A DNA stretch of 64,000 nucleotides, from the NCBI RefSeq assembly GCF_900105065.1, contig NZ_LT629749.1:3596001-3660000 (forward strand). Direction: 5' to 3'. This DNA is from Friedmanniella luteola. Its GTDB lineage: Bacteria > Actinomycetota > Actinomycetes > Propionibacteriales > Propionibacteriaceae. This document shows positions 10,772-22,320 of this stretch, piece by piece. The notes beneath the pieces are model-generated. The model worked only from the letters and a program-made list of their open reading frames with translations. It ran no database searches and had not been told where the DNA came from. Both the position numbers and the translations under genes were made by a program. The first letter of the stretch is position 1; every line of letters starts with the position of its first letter.

Positions 10772-11914
10772 ATGCCCGCCGCCCCCGACGCCCCCGCGCT
10801 GGCCCGCCTCCACCCCCACGGGGTCCCGGTGCTGGGCGACCCGTCCCTGGGGGTGACCCTCCGCCCGCTGGTCGCCGCCGACCTGCCGCGGGTGGTCGAG
10901 CAGTGCCGCGACCCCGAGAGCATCCGCTGGACGACGGTCCCGACGCCCGAGGGCGGCTACGGCCTGGCCGACGCCCGGGCGTTCCTCGACCACGTGGTCG
11001 TCGAGGGCTGGCGGAGCGGGCAGAACCTGTGCTGGGCCGTCGAGGGCGCGGACCGCCCCGGCGTGTTCTGCGGCAGCATCGACCTCCGGCTGCACGGCGA
11101 CGGCCTGGCCGAGGTGGGCTTCGGGCTGCACCCCGACGCGCGGGGACGCCACCTGATGAGCGGCGCCCTGCGGCTGGTCCGCGACTTCGCCTTCGACGTC
11201 GCCCGGCTGCGGGCGGTGCGCTGGCGGGCCGTCGTCGGCAACTGGGGCTCCCGCCGGGTCGCGGCCGCGGCCGGCTGGCCGTGCGAGGGCGTCGTCCGGG
11301 CCTCGCTGGTGCACCGCGGGGAGCTGCTCGACGGCTGGGTGGGCACGCTGGGCGTGACCGACCCGCGGACGCCCCGGCCCTGGTCGGAACCCCCGCTGCT
11401 CGCCGGCCCCCGGCTGCGGCTGCGGCCGTTCACCGACGACGACGCCGACCGGGTGGTCGAGGCGTGCCGGGACCCGCGCACCCAGCACTGGCTGGTGTCG
11501 CTGTCCCGCACCTACACCCGCGAGCACGCCCTGGACTACGTGGAGGGCGCCCGGGAGTCCGCGGCCACCGGCGCCGGCCTGGTCTGGTGCGTCGCCGACG
11601 CGGGCGACGACCGCTGCCTGGGGGCGATCAGCCTCGAGGGCTTCGGCGGCTACGCCAAGCGGGCGGAGATCGGCTACTGGGCGCACCCCGAGGCGCGCGG
11701 CCGCGGGGTGCTGACGGAGGCGACGCAGCGGGTGACGGCCTGGGCGGAGGAGTCGGGGCTGGTCGACTCGGTGCTGATCCGCGCCGCCGAGGGCAACACC
11801 GCGTCCCGCCGGGTGGCGGTGGGGGCCGGCTACCGGGAGGTGGGGGTGATGCCCCGCTGCGAGCCGCTGGGCGACGGCACCACCGTCGACCTGGTGCTCT
11901 ACGCCCGGCCCTGA
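10772..11914 (+). CDS. Tandem GNAT N-acetyltransferase
   Basis: Two RimJ/RimL-like acetyltransferase domains lie in one 380-residue chain (about 25-200 and 212-378). Each has the acetyl-CoA loop region: GLHPDARGRHLMSGALRLV in the first and WAHPEARGRGVLTEATQRV in the second. The substrate is unknown; RimJ/RimL relatives acetylate protein N-termini or small amines. The ATG follows GATGGGCGG. It is divergent from the small ORF upstream of the CNNM gene, so the ~100 bp between holds two promoters. The internal duplication could be an ancient fusion, with one half possibly inactive. Confidence 0.85.
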   Translation: MPAAPDAPALARLHPHGVPVLGDPSLGVTLRPLVAADLPRVVEQCRDPESIRWTTVPTPEGGYGLADARAFLDHVVVEGWRSGQNLCWAVEGADRPGVFCGSIDLRLHGDGLAEVGFGLHPDARGRHLMSGALRLVRDFAFDVARLRAVRWRAVVGNWGSRRVAAAAGWPCEGVVRASLVHRGELLDGWVGTLGVTDPRTPRPWSEPPLLAGPRLRLRPFTDDDADRVVEACRDPRTQHWLVSLSRTYTREHALDYVEGARESAATGAGLVWCVADAGDDRCLGAISLEGFGGYAKRAEIGYWAHPEARGRGVLTEATQRVTAWAEESGLVDSVLIRAAEGNTASRRVAVGAGYREVGVMPRCEPLGDGTTVDLVLYARP

Positions 11915-11968
11915 GCGCCCTCCGGAGGGCGCCGGACCAGCGGTCGGGGTGGGTCCTACGCTGACCGC

Positions 11969-12814
11969 ATGACCCGCGCCTCCCGCTTCTCCGACGTCGT
12001 CGCCGGCCACGGGGAGGGCCCCGTCTGGTGGCCCGGTGAGGGGCTGCGGATCACCGACGCCTACCAGGGGCAGGTCGTCAGCCTGGCCGCCGACGGCACC
12101 GTCGCCCGCCGGACCGACGTCGGGGCGTTCGTCGGGGCGTTCCGGCCCCGGACCGGCGGCGGGATCGTCGCCGCGGCACTGCGCTCGTTCGTCCTCGTCG
12201 ACCCCGACGGCACCGTGCACGACCTCGGCGAGCTGTGGGACCACGAGGGGCTGCGGATGAACGACGGCGCGACGGCGCCGGACGGGTCGTTCCTGTGCGG
12301 CTCGATGCAGACCGGGGGTCCGGGCGGTGAGGCCTCCCTGCTCCGGCTGCACGTCGACGGCTCCGTCTCCGCGGTGCTGACGGGGGTCTCGGTCTCCAAC
12401 GGCCTCGTCTTCTCCGCCGACGGCCGGCAGGTCTACTACAACGACACCCCGACCCACCACGTCGACGTCTTCGACGTGGCCGACGACGGCTCCTGGCACG
12501 ACCGGCGCACCGTCGCCGACCTCGGCGAGGACTCTCCCGACGGCATGACGATCGACACCGACGGCCGTCTCTGGGTCGCGGTCTGGGGCGGCGGCCAGGT
12601 CCGCTGCCTCGACGCCGGCAGCGGCGCGGTGCTGGACGTCGTCGAGGTCGACGGCCCCACCCAGACCAGCGCCTGCACGTTCGGCGGCGACGACCTCGAC
12701 CAGCTCTTCATCACCACCTCCGACGAGGGCGGCTCCGGCGGCCCCCACGCCGGCTCGGTCTACGTCGCCGACGTCGGCGCCCGCGGCCTGCTCCCGGTCC
12801 CCTACCCGGCCTAG
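11969..12814 (+). CDS. SMP-30/gluconolactonase-like beta-propeller hydrolase
   Basis: A 281-residue six-bladed propeller of the SMP-30/gluconolaconase/LRE family, likely a metal-dependent sugar lactonase. Metal-site candidates are Glu in GHGEGPVWW, Asn in MNDGATAPDG, Asn in VSNGLVFSADG and Asp in EDSPDGMTIDTDGRLWVA. The ATG sits 6 nt downstream of a TACGCT box, suggesting leaderless transcription. It follows the tandem GNAT by ~55 bp. A 54-bp palindromic element begins 3 bp after its stop and may end the transcript. Confidence 0.88.
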   Translation: MTRASRFSDVVAGHGEGPVWWPGEGLRITDAYQGQVVSLAADGTVARRTDVGAFVGAFRPRTGGGIVAAALRSFVLVDPDGTVHDLGELWDHEGLRMNDGATAPDGSFLCGSMQTGGPGGEASLLRLHVDGSVSAVLTGVSVSNGLVFSADGRQVYYNDTPTHHVDVFDVADDGSWHDRRTVADLGEDSPDGMTIDTDGRLWVAVWGGGQVRCLDAGSGAVLDVVEVDGPTQTSACTFGGDDLDQLFITTSDEGGSGGPHAGSVYVADVGARGLLPVPYPA

Positions 12815-12816
12815 CA

Positions 12817-12870
12817 CCGACTTGTCAGGGTGGGTGGTGGCCATGGCGGCCCCTGACGCTGACGACGCGG
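12817..12870. repeat. Palindromic dispersed element, copy A
   Basis: A 54-bp element starting CCGACTTGTCAG and ending GCTGACGACGCGG, with a GC-rich centre containing GGTGGTGGCC. It shares ends and core with two other copies at 13.9 and 16.2 kb. It lies directly behind the SMP-30 stop and contains the stop of the convergent pseudogene. The inverted ends allow a hairpin in either strand. Confidence 0.75.
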
Positions 12871-13739
12871 CTCCGTGGCACCCCGAGCGCGATCAGGTCA
12901 CGAGCCAGGAGCGCGGGTTCGAGCCGGCCCTCGATGTCGGTGGCACGGAGGACTCGACGTCCGCTGATGACCGGGCCGCGCTCCCGGCGCACGTCCTCCT
13001 GCCAGTTGCGCACCTCCAGGGTGGTGGCGTCCGTCCACCTCGAGCACGGCCAGCTGCCCGTCGGACAGGTCCCACTCGCAGTCGAGATGGCGGACCCGGC
13101 CGTCGAGGTCCCGACGTCGGACCTGGCGCCGCGGCGGTACCAGGCCGAAGCGCCGGCAGAGCCGGAGCACCTCCTCCTCACCGTTCGTCAGCGGCCCTCC
13201 GCCCAGGTCGGCCACCACCAGCCGGAGATGCACCTGGTGGCGGATGCGCCCGACGCGAGCCATCGCCGCGTCGAGCTCGTCCACCGTGCAGAGGCGCTGC
13301 TGGACGACGGCGCTGACCAGTGCGCACGCGAAGCGCGGGTACGGCTGCCAGGCAGCGGCGTCGAGGGCGGACCGCGCCGTAGCGGTGCGGGCGAGGCCGC
13401 TCTCGAGCACGAGGTCGTCAGCATGGAGGCGCCGTGACCCGTGGACGCGGAGTCCGGCGAGCGGCGCGCAGCGAGCACCTCGCGGGACGACGACGTGGAT
13501 CTGCGCCGCCTCGCGAGCGAAGTCCGCGAAGCCTGCGACCTCCAGGGCCGTGTGGCTGGCCAGCGCGGCGGGCGGTCCCGCGTCCAGGAGCACCATCCAC
13601 ATCAGCTGACGCCGCGATGGCGCAGCGTTCTGGGTCAGCACCAGGTGGTCGCCCCAGCGGCTCCGTCGCCCGGCATCGACCTGGCCCGGATCTGGCTGCG
13701 CGTCCACCCGAACTCCTCCGGCCGGTCACGCCGCAGCAC
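12825..13739 (-). pseudogene. Frameshifted AbiEi-N-terminal/DUF559-type protein gene
   Basis: Three minus-strand frames join into one recognisable protein. Frame 1 reads LRRDRPEEFGWTRSQIRA, a winged-helix-like N-terminus. After a frame change near 13690 the next frame runs QVDAGRRSRWGDHLVLTQN... to LAVLEVDGRHH. A second change near 13019 (removing one C of CACC|CTGG restores the frame) gives LEVRNWQEDVRRERGPVISG and RVLRATDIEGRLEP. That architecture is a common actinobacterial family with an AbiEi-like N-terminus and a DUF559/very-short-patch-repair-like nuclease fold. Two independent shifts suggest true decay rather than one sequencing error. It lies between two copies of the palindromic element. 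Confidence 0.7.
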
Positions 13740-13866
13740 GCCGGCTCCGCGGGCTGCCCGCGCCACAGGTGTCAGCACGCGTGCACCCTGGCCGGCCGCG
13801 CCCCCAGCAGGTCACGAGGGAGAAGCCCTGTGGACGGTCGCGTCCGGGCCCCCTCGCTCGTGACTT

Positions 13867-13920
13867 CCGAGTTGTCAGCATCCACGGTCGTCAGGGCGAC
13901 CACAGGTGCTGACAAGTCGG
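13867..13920. repeat. Palindromic dispersed element, copy B
   Basis: A 54-bp element beginning CCGAGTTGTCAGCA and ending TGCTGACAAGTCGG. The ends are a near-perfect inverted repeat, with an imperfectly paired centre. It occupies the upstream region of icd, 41 bp before the start codon and about 30 bp before its TAGCCT box, so it could insulate or influence icd transcription. Confidence 0.78.
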
Positions 13921-13952
13921 CACCAACTCAGCCCCCGAACCCGACGCGATAG

Positions 13953-16205
<2,253 letters not shown>

Positions 16206-16216
16206 CCCCGCCCCGA

Positions 16217-16271
16217 CCGACCTGTCAGCCCCGGGTGGTCGCCTCGGCGGCCACCCGGGCTGACAACGCGG
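16217..16271. repeat. Palindromic dispersed element, copy C / probable bidirectional terminator
   Basis: A 55-bp element starting CCGACCTGTCAGCCC and ending GGGCTGACAACGCGG. This copy folds best: TGTCAGCCC-GGGTGG pairs with CCACCC-GGGCTGACA around a short loop. It sits between the convergent icd and kinase stops, where a two-way terminator is expected, although no T-run follows in either direction. Confidence 0.8.
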
Positions 16272-16283
16272 CACCCGCGGGGG

Positions 16284-16838
16284 TCAGGGGCTGGTCCGCA
16301 CCCAGAAGTCCGCCCGCTCGCGGGGGCGCTGCGCGGCGGCGTAGCGCTCCTCGCTGGGCATCCAGTCGGTGAGCCAGCGCTCCAGCATCGCCGCGCCGTC
16401 GCGCTCCAGGGCGCGGGCGAGCCGCACCTCGCGATCGGCCTCCACCCACACCCGGACGTCCCAGGGCACCCCGAGTCGCTCGTCGGTGCTGGAGACGCCC
16501 TCGACGACCACCGGCACCCCGGGTGGGACGTCGTACCACTCCGCGCCGGAGTCGGTCGGCCAGTCCCAGCGCTGGTAGCGGCCGGGCCGGCCGTCGCTCA
16601 GCGGCGCCAGCACCTGCGCGACGAAGCGGTCCCGCTCCCAGGTGGTGACCGAGGGCCGGGCGAAGTCGTCGACGTGGACCACGACCGCGGCGGGCAGCGC
16701 GCGGGCGACCGCCGCGGCCAGGGTCGTCTTGCCGGCCGCCCCGAAGCCGTCGACGCCCACCCAGCGGGTGCCGGGCCTGCCGGCCAGCCGGGCGGCCACC
16801 CGCGCGGGCAGGGCCGCCGGTGCGACGAGAGTGGTCAC
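16284..16838 (-). CDS. Uridine-kinase-like P-loop NTPase
   Basis: A 184-residue protein with a Walker A loop GFGAAGKTT (31-39) and an acidic partner HVDDFARPS, the layout of the uridine/cytidine kinase family. Phosphorylation of a nucleoside or another small hydroxyl compound is likely; the exact substrate cannot be read from sequence. The GTG start follows GGAGGG. It is divergent from mdh, and the ~110 bp between them holds both promoters. Confidence 0.8.
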   Translation of the reverse strand: MTTLVAPAALPARVAARLAGRPGTRWVGVDGFGAAGKTTLAAAVARALPAAVVVHVDDFARPSVTTWERDRFVAQVLAPLSDGRPGRYQRWDWPTDSGAEWYDVPPGVPVVVEGVSSTDERLGVPWDVRVWVEADREVRLARALERDGAAMLERWLTDWMPSEERYAAAQRPRERADFWVRTSP

Positions 16839-16951
16839 CAGCCCTCCGGGTGCTGCGCGGCGCGGTCGTTGCTAACGTCAGGCCCAGGAAAGCACACCCG
16901 TCTCCCTCCGGGTCGCACCCGACCCGGGCCGGAGCCAGCCGAGGAGCGTTC

Positions 16952-17938
16952 GTGAAGTCACCCGTCAGAGTCGCCGTCACCGGAGCCGCCGGCCAGATCT
17001 GCTACAGCCTGCTGTTCCGCATCGCCAGCGGCTCGATGCTGGGTCCGGACCAGCCCGTCGAGCTGCGGCTGCTGGAGATCACGCCCGCGCTGAAGGCGCT
17101 CGAGGGTGTCGTGATGGAGCTCGACGACTGCGCCTTCCCGCTGCTGGCCGGCGTCCAGATCGGCGACGACGCCAACCAGGTGTTCGACGGCGTCAACCTC
17201 GCCTGCCTCGTGGGGGCGCGCCCGCGCACCAAGGGCATGGAGCGCGGTGACCTCCTCGAGGCCAACGGCGCCATCTTCAAGCCCCAGGGTCGTGCGCTGA
17301 ACGACCACGCCGCCGACGACGTCCGGGTGCTGATCACCGGCAACCCGGCCAACACCAACGCGCTGATCGCCATGAGCAACGCCCCGGACATCCCGCGCGA
17401 GCGGTTCAACGCCCTCACCCGGCTGGACCACAACCGCGCCGTCGCGCAGCTGGCCGCCAAGACCGGCAGCAGCGTCAACGACGTCAAGCACCTGAGCATC
17501 TGGGGCAACCACTCCGCCACCCAGTACCCCGACGTCTTCCACGCCACGGTCGGCGGCCGCCCCGCCCCCGAGCTGGTCGACCAGGCCTGGCTGGAGAGCG
17601 ACTTCCTGCCCCGGGTGCAGCAGCGGGGTGCCGCCATCATCGAGGCCCGGGGCGCCAGCTCCGCCGCCAGCGCGGCCAACGCCACCGTCGACCACATGCG
17701 CGACTGGGTGCTCGGCACCGCCGAGGACGACTGGGTCTCGATGTCGGTCCCGTCCGACGGCTCCTACGGCGTGCCCGAGGGGATCATCTCCTCGTTCCCG
17801 TGCACGGTCAGCGGCGGTGCGTACAGCATCGTCCAGGGCCTCGACGTCAACGACTTCTCGCGCGGCAAGATCGACGCCTCCACGGCCGAGCTGGTCGAGG
17901 AGCGCGAGGCCGTGCGCTCCCTCGGGCTGATCGACTGA
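16952..17938 (+). CDS. mdh: Malate dehydrogenase
   Basis: NAD-dependent malate dehydrogenase of the ~328-residue, plant-cytosolic-like group; it interconverts malate and oxaloacetate. The N-terminal [19 protein letters not shown] is the nucleotide-binding motif, LTRLDHNRA carries the catalytic/binding Arg and Asp, and [12 protein letters not shown] carries the catalytic His. The GTG start is placed 5 nt after GAGGAGC; upstream codons in the same frame lack a ribosome-binding site. A TAACGT box at 16873 is a possible -10 element giving a ~70-nt leader. With icd nearby and sucCD at 29 kb, much of the TCA cycle is in this window. Confidence 0.96.
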   Translation: MKSPVRVAVTGAAGQICYSLLFRIASGSMLGPDQPVELRLLEITPALKALEGVVMELDDCAFPLLAGVQIGDDANQVFDGVNLACLVGARPRTKGMERGDLLEANGAIFKPQGRALNDHAADDVRVLITGNPANTNALIAMSNAPDIPRERFNALTRLDHNRAVAQLAAKTGSSVNDVKHLSIWGNHSATQYPDVFHATVGGRPAPELVDQAWLESDFLPRVQQRGAAIIEARGASSAASAANATVDHMRDWVLGTAEDDWVSMSVPSDGSYGVPEGIISSFPCTVSGGAYSIVQGLDVNDFSRGKIDASTAELVEEREAVRSLGLID

Positions 17939-17963
17939 CCGCCCGGTCGGCGACACTGCACGC

Positions 17964-18653
17964 ATGAGCGACCAGCCGAGCGGGCCCGTCCACCCCTCCG
18001 ACCCCGGGGCGGACGGGCCCGACCCGTTCAGCCGGGAGGGCGCCGCCGCGTCCGGCGCCGGCGACCAGCCCGCAGGCCCGCCCGAGCAGCACCAGGACGC
18101 GACGCCGCCGCCCCCGGCGGGCGCCGAGTACCCGCTCTACGGCCAGCCGCCGACCGGCCCGCCCTACCCGCCGGCCCCGCTCCACCCGTCCGCACAGCCC
18201 TACCAACCGCCCGCGCCCTACCAGCCTGCCCCGCCCTACCAGGCACCCTGGGCCGAGCAGCCGCCGTCGGGGGGCTACGGCTCCCCGGCCGACCCCCAGG
18301 GCTACGGCACCCCCGCGCCGCCCGGCGTGCCCGCGGCCTACGGCCCACCCGCAGCCGGCTACGGCCCGCCCTACGGGTACGGCTACGGCCCGACCGACCA
18401 CCCCAAGGCGGTACCGGCCCTGGTGACCGGCATCATCGGCCTGGTCCTCAGCCTGTTCTGCGGCGTCGGGGGCCTGGTGGGCATCGCCGGCGTCGTCCAG
18501 GGGGCCCGGGCCAAGCGCGAGATCGACGGCGACCCGGCCCGCTGGACCGGCCGCAGCAAGGCGCACGCCGGCCTGGTCACCGGCATCGTCGGACTGGCGG
18601 TCCTCGGGGTCTGGGCGCTCGTCTTCGTCATCAGCGGGCTCTCCGGCAGCTGA
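17964..18653 (+). CDS. DUF4190 membrane protein with proline/tyrosine-rich N-terminus
   Basis: The first ~150 residues are low complexity (repeated PPYQP, GYG, PPAGYGPPYG), followed by DHPKAVPALVTGIIGLVLSL and a second hydrophobic helix near the C-terminus, the DUF4190 two-helix pattern. Between them lies AKREIDGDPARWTGRSKAHAG. Function is unknown; such proteins are small membrane proteins with disordered cytosolic tails. A GACACT box lies 6 nt before the ATG. Two more DUF4190 genes follow within 3 kb. Confidence 0.8.
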   Translation: MSDQPSGPVHPSDPGADGPDPFSREGAAASGAGDQPAGPPEQHQDATPPPPAGAEYPLYGQPPTGPPYPPAPLHPSAQPYQPPAPYQPAPPYQAPWAEQPPSGGYGSPADPQGYGTPAPPGVPAAYGPPAAGYGPPYGYGYGPTDHPKAVPALVTGIIGLVLSLFCGVGGLVGIAGVVQGARAKREIDGDPARWTGRSKAHAGLVTGIVGLAVLGVWALVFVISGLSGS

Positions 18654-18696
18654 GCCGGTCGCCGGTCCTGTCGGTGGTGACGCCTAGGGTCCTGCC

Positions 18697-20154
18697 ATGG
18701 CCGACGACCCCCAGCCCGCTCCCGCCACCCCGGCACCCCCCGAGGACGACCTCGTCACCACCCAGCACGCCGTCGGGGTGGGCCGGGGCCGGTTGCGCTA
18801 CACCGTCACCGCGGGCCGGACCGTGCTCCGCGAGGAGGTGGTCGAGGACGGCACGGCGCGCGGGCCCCAACCCCGCGCCGAGGTGTTCTCGACCGCCTAC
18901 GTCCTCGACGACGTCGACCCGCGCACCCGCCCGGTCACCTTCGCCTTCAACGGCGGGCCCGGCTCGTCGTCGGCCTGGCTGCACCTCGGGCTGCTGGGGC
19001 CGCGCCGCGTCGTGATGGGCGACGCCGGCGCCCTGCTCCCCCCGCCCTGGGGGCTGACCGACAACCTGGAGTCGCTGCTCCGCGTCTCCGACCTGGTCTT
19101 CGTCGACCCGGTGACGACGGGCTACTCCCGGCCCGCCGCCGGGCACCAGGCCGGCGACTACCACGGCTACACCCGCGACCTCGAGTCCGTCGGGGAGTTC
19201 ATCCGGCTGTGGACCAGCCGCCACGACCGGTGGTCGTCGCCGAAGCTGCTGGCCGGGGAGTCCTACGGCACCACCCGCGCCGCCGCCCTGGCGCAGCACC
19301 TCGCCGACGGCTGCGGCCTCTACCTCAACGGCCTGCTGCTCATCTCCTCGGTCCTCGACATCGGCTCGGTGGACTTCGTCGAGGGCTCGGACCTGCCCTA
19401 CGCCCTCTACCTGCCCACCTACACCGCCGCCGCGCACCACCACGGCAAGGTCGACGGCGAGCTGCGCGCCCGGGTGGCCGAGGCCGAGGAGTTCGCCGCC
19501 CGCGACCTGCCGTGGGCGCTGGCGCGCGGCCACCGGCTGCGCGGGGCGGAGCGCGACGCCGTCGTCGCCCGCTACGCCGAGCTGACCGGCCTCGACCCGG
19601 GCTACGTCGACCGTGCCGACCTCCGGGTGGACCTGTTCTCCTTCGTCACCGAGCTGCTGCGGGACCGCGGCCTGCAGCTGGGCCGGCTGGACCTGCGGTT
19701 CACCTCCTGGCCCGACCACGGCAACGTGAGCCGCACCGAGGAGGACCCGAGCTACCGCGCCCTCGTCGGGCCCTACGCGGCCGCGGCCAACGGCTACCTG
19801 CGCACCGAGCTCGGCTACCGCACCGACCTGCCCTACAACCTGCTGACCAGCGACGTGCACCCCTGGTCGTACAAGGAGTTCGAGGGCCGCGCCGTCGAGT
19901 CGGCCTCGGCGCTCGCCTCGGCCATGCGCTCCAACCCGCACCTGCAGGTGCACGTGTCCTGCGGCTACTTCGACGGCGCCACCCCGCACTTCGCCGCCGA
20001 GCACGTGTTCGCCCACCTCAAGGTGCCGCCCGGCGAGGCCGACCGGATCACCTGGGCGTACTACGAGGCCGGCCACATGATGTACGTCCACGAGCCGAGC
20101 CGGGTGCAGCAGTCGGCCGACCTCGCGGCGTTCGTGCAGCGGGTCTCCGGATGA
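18697..20154 (+). CDS. S10-family serine carboxypeptidase-like hydrolase
   Basis: Alpha/beta-hydrolase of the S10 carboxypeptidase type. FNGGPGSSSAWLHLGLLGP is the oxyanion-hole region, LAGESYGTTRAA contains the nucleophilic Ser, and YYEAGHMMYVHEPS contains the C-terminal catalytic His. No signal peptide is visible, so unlike eukaryotic S10 enzymes it appears cytosolic. A TAGGGT box stands 6 nt before the ATG, consistent with leaderless expression. It lies between DUF4190 genes with no evident functional link. Confidence 0.88.
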   Translation: MADDPQPAPATPAPPEDDLVTTQHAVGVGRGRLRYTVTAGRTVLREEVVEDGTARGPQPRAEVFSTAYVLDDVDPRTRPVTFAFNGGPGSSSAWLHLGLLGPRRVVMGDAGALLPPPWGLTDNLESLLRVSDLVFVDPVTTGYSRPAAGHQAGDYHGYTRDLESVGEFIRLWTSRHDRWSSPKLLAGESYGTTRAAALAQHLADGCGLYLNGLLLISSVLDIGSVDFVEGSDLPYALYLPTYTAAAHHHGKVDGELRARVAEAEEFAARDLPWALARGHRLRGAERDAVVARYAELTGLDPGYVDRADLRVDLFSFVTELLRDRGLQLGRLDLRFTSWPDHGNVSRTEEDPSYRALVGPYAAAANGYLRTELGYRTDLPYNLLTSDVHPWSYKEFEGRAVESASALASAMRSNPHLQVHVSCGYFDGATPHFAAEHVFAHLKVPPGEADRITWAYYEAGHMMYVHEPSRVQQSADLAAFVQRVSG

Positions 20155-20210
20155 CGCCGACCCCGCGCGGGTGCTGGGCCTGACGGCGCCGGTGCGCCAG
20201 AATGCTGGGG

Positions 20211-20513
20211 GTGAGCAACCCGTACCAGCCGCCGCCGGTGAGCGGCTACGGCCGGCCGCACCCCCAGGGCACCCTGGTGCTGGTGCTCGGGATCCTCGGG
20301 CTGGTGCTCTGCCCGGTCGTCGCGGTGCCCGGCCTGCTGCGTGCCAACCAGGCGCTCCACCAGATCGACGCGAACCCCCACGCCTACTCCAACCGCTCGT
20401 CGGTGGTGGTGGGCCGGGTGCTCAGCATCATCACCCTGGTGGTCTGGGCGCTCGTCATCCTGTTCTACCTGGTCGCCGTCCTCGCGCTCGGGCTGTACCG
20501 CACCACCCCCTGA
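20211..20513 (+). CDS. Small DUF4190 membrane protein
   Basis: About 100 residues: a short [19 protein letters not shown] tail, one helix [21 protein letters not shown], the conserved loop [21 protein letters not shown], and a second helix. I chose the GTG giving VSNPYQPP because a CAGAAT box stands 7 nt before it; an ATG nine bases upstream is the alternative. Function unknown. The next DUF4190 gene starts 40 bp downstream and has its own GGAGGAG site, so the two probably share a transcript. Confidence 0.78.
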   Translation: MSNPYQPPPVSGYGRPHPQGTLVLVLGILGLVLCPVVAVPGLLRANQALHQIDANPHAYSNRSSVVVGRVLSIITLVVWALVILFYLVAVLALGLYRTTP

Positions 20514-20553
20514 GGCCGGCCCGCCCGCCCTCACCGCCACCTGGAGGAGCACC

Positions 20554-21099
20554 ATGACCGATCCGCAGCAGCCGTCCTCGGCCTCCGACCCCGAGCGACG
20601 CCCCGAGCCCGGCCTGAACCCGGAGCCCGCGCCCTACGCCGAGCCGCCGACCGGGGGCCAGCAGGGCTACGGGCCGCAGGGCTACACCGAGGACCCTGCA
20701 CAGCAGGGCTACGGCCAGCAGGGCTACGGCCAGGACTACGGGCAGGGCTACGGCCAGCAGCAGGACTACGGCCAGCAGGGCTACGCACCGCAGGCGTACG
20801 GGCAGCCCGGCTACGGCGTCTCCACCCAGCCCTACGGCAGCGCTGACCACCCGCAGGGCGTCCTCATCCTCGTCTTCGGCATCGCCGGCTTCTTCGTCGG
20901 CATCCTCGGGCCGGTGGCGTGGATCATGGGCAGCCGCGCGCTCAAGGAGATCCGCGCCAGCGGCGCCCACCCGGGCAACGAGCAGCTGATCGTCGTGGGC
21001 CGCATCCTCGGCATCATCGTGACCGTGCTGATGGTGCTCGGCATCCTGGCGGTCCTGCTGTTCCTCGCCATCGCGGTGGCGGCCAGCTCGGGCGGCTAG
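20554..21099 (+). CDS. DUF4190 membrane protein with QGYGQ repeats
   Basis: A 181-residue protein. Residues ~35-90 are a tyrosine/glutamine/glycine repeat tract ([18 protein letters not shown]), typical of disordered, phase-separation-prone tails. Then follow [19 protein letters not shown] and a second helix, with [16 protein letters not shown] between. GGAGGAGCACC precedes the ATG. It ends 13 bp from the convergent DUF3017 gene. Function unknown. Confidence 0.82.
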   Translation: MTDPQQPSSASDPERRPEPGLNPEPAPYAEPPTGGQQGYGPQGYTEDPAQQGYGQQGYGQDYGQGYGQQQDYGQQGYAPQAYGQPGYGVSTQPYGSADHPQGVLILVFGIAGFFVGILGPVAWIMGSRALKEIRASGAHPGNEQLIVVGRILGIIVTVLMVLGILAVLLFLAIAVAASSGG

Positions 21100-21111
21100 C
21101 CACGGGACCGG

Positions 21112-21405
21112 TCAGCGCCCGGGCGGCACCACCAGGGCCAGGGCGACGACGGCCAGCCCGAAGAGGGCCAGGACCGCGACGTCGAAGCCCTTGCCGCGCA
21201 CCTGCAGCAGGCCGGCCGCCCGGTCGCTCAGCACCAGCCGCTCGACGGCACCGACGAGCAGGGCGAGGCCGACCAGGACCGACCCCAGGCGCCAGGTGGC
21301 CTCGCCCAGCACGCTGACCAGCAGGCCCAGGGCGACCCCGGCCACCACCACGAGCAGGGGCCAGGGCCGCTGCTGCGGTGCTGCGCCCGCGCCGCCCCGG
21401 GCCAC
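21112..21405 (-). CDS. DUF3017 membrane protein
   Basis: About 97 residues with three hydrophobic helices (PLLVVVAGVALGLLVSVLG, VLVGLALLVGAVERLVL, FDVAVLALFGLAVVALALVV). The loop LVLSDRAAGLLQVRGKGFDV is typical of DUF3017. It starts with GTG 9 bp after the folD stop behind GAGG. This family regularly follows folD in actinobacteria. No function is known. Confidence 0.82.
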   Translation of the reverse strand: MARGGAGAAPQQRPWPLLVVVAGVALGLLVSVLGEATWRLGSVLVGLALLVGAVERLVLSDRAAGLLQVRGKGFDVAVLALFGLAVVALALVVPPGR

Positions 21406-21413
21406 CCGGGACC

Positions 21414-22274
21414 TCAGGCCGCCGCGCCGGCGAGCCGCTCGGCGCGGTCGACGACGTTGCTGAGCAGCATGGCGCGGGTCATCGGGCCCACGCCGCCGGG
21501 CACGGGAGCGACCCAGGACGCGACCTCGTGCACGCTCGGGTCGAGATCGCCGACCAGGCCCTTCTCGGTCCGGGTGATGCCGACGTCGACGCAGACCGCC
21601 CCGGGCTTGACCATGTCGGCCGTCACCAGCCCCGGCCGGCCGGCCGCGGCGATGACGATGTCGGCGCGTCGGGTGTGGGCGGCGACGTCGACGGTGCCGG
21701 TGTGGCAGAGGGTGACGGTCGCGTTCTCGCTCTTGCGGGTCAGCAGCAGACCCAGCGGGCGGCCGACGGTCGTGCCGCGGCCGACCACGCACACCTCCGC
21801 GCCGGCCAGCTCGACGCCGTTGCGGCGCAGCAGCTCGACGATCCCCCGCGGAGTGCAGGGCAGCGGGCCGGGCTCGGACAGCACCAGCCGGCCCAGGTTG
21901 GCGGGGTGCAGCCCGTCGGCGTCCTTCCCGGGGTCGACCAGGCCCAGCGCCCAGTTGTCGTCGAGGCTGCCGGGCAGCGGCAGCTGGACGATGAAGCCGG
22001 TGCAGGCCGGGTCGGCGTTGAGCCGCTCGATCTCGGCCTGCAGCTCCGCCGCACTGGTCGAGGCGGGCAGCTGGACCTCCAGCGACTTGATGCCCACCTG
22101 GGCGCAGTCGCGGTGCTTGCCCGCCACGTAGGAGTGGCTGCCCGGGTCGTCACCGACGAGCACCGTGCCCAGCCCGGGCACGATCCCCCGCTCGGCCAGG
22201 GCGGCCACCCGCTCCTTGAGCTCGGCCTTGATGGTGGCGGCGAGCGCCTTGCCGTCGAGGATCTGCGCGGTCAT
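21414..22274 (-). CDS. folD: Bifunctional methylenetetrahydrofolate dehydrogenase/cyclohydrolase
   Basis: Makes 10-formyl-tetrahydrofolate from 5,10-methylene-THF; 10-formyl-THF is the formyl donor used by PurN and PurH encoded just upstream. Visible signatures include [15 protein letters not shown] with the catalytic Lys region, [20 protein letters not shown] and [18 protein letters not shown]. Length of 286 residues is normal. The ATG follows GGAGAACCC. It lies 46 bp downstream of purH in the same minus-strand run, which couples folate one-carbon supply to purine synthesis. Confidence 0.96.
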   Translation of the reverse strand: MTAQILDGKALAATIKAELKERVAALAERGIVPGLGTVLVGDDPGSHSYVAGKHRDCAQVGIKSLEVQLPASTSAAELQAEIERLNADPACTGFIVQLPLPGSLDDNWALGLVDPGKDADGLHPANLGRLVLSEPGPLPCTPRGIVELLRRNGVELAGAEVCVVGRGTTVGRPLGLLLTRKSENATVTLCHTGTVDVAAHTRRADIVIAAAGRPGLVTADMVKPGAVCVDVGITRTEKGLVGDLDPSVHEVASWVAPVPGGVGPMTRAMLLSNVVDRAERLAGAAA

Positions 22275-22320
22275 GGGTTCTCCGATCGGTGGTGCGGGTG
22301 CGGGCGTGCGGGGACGGGCA

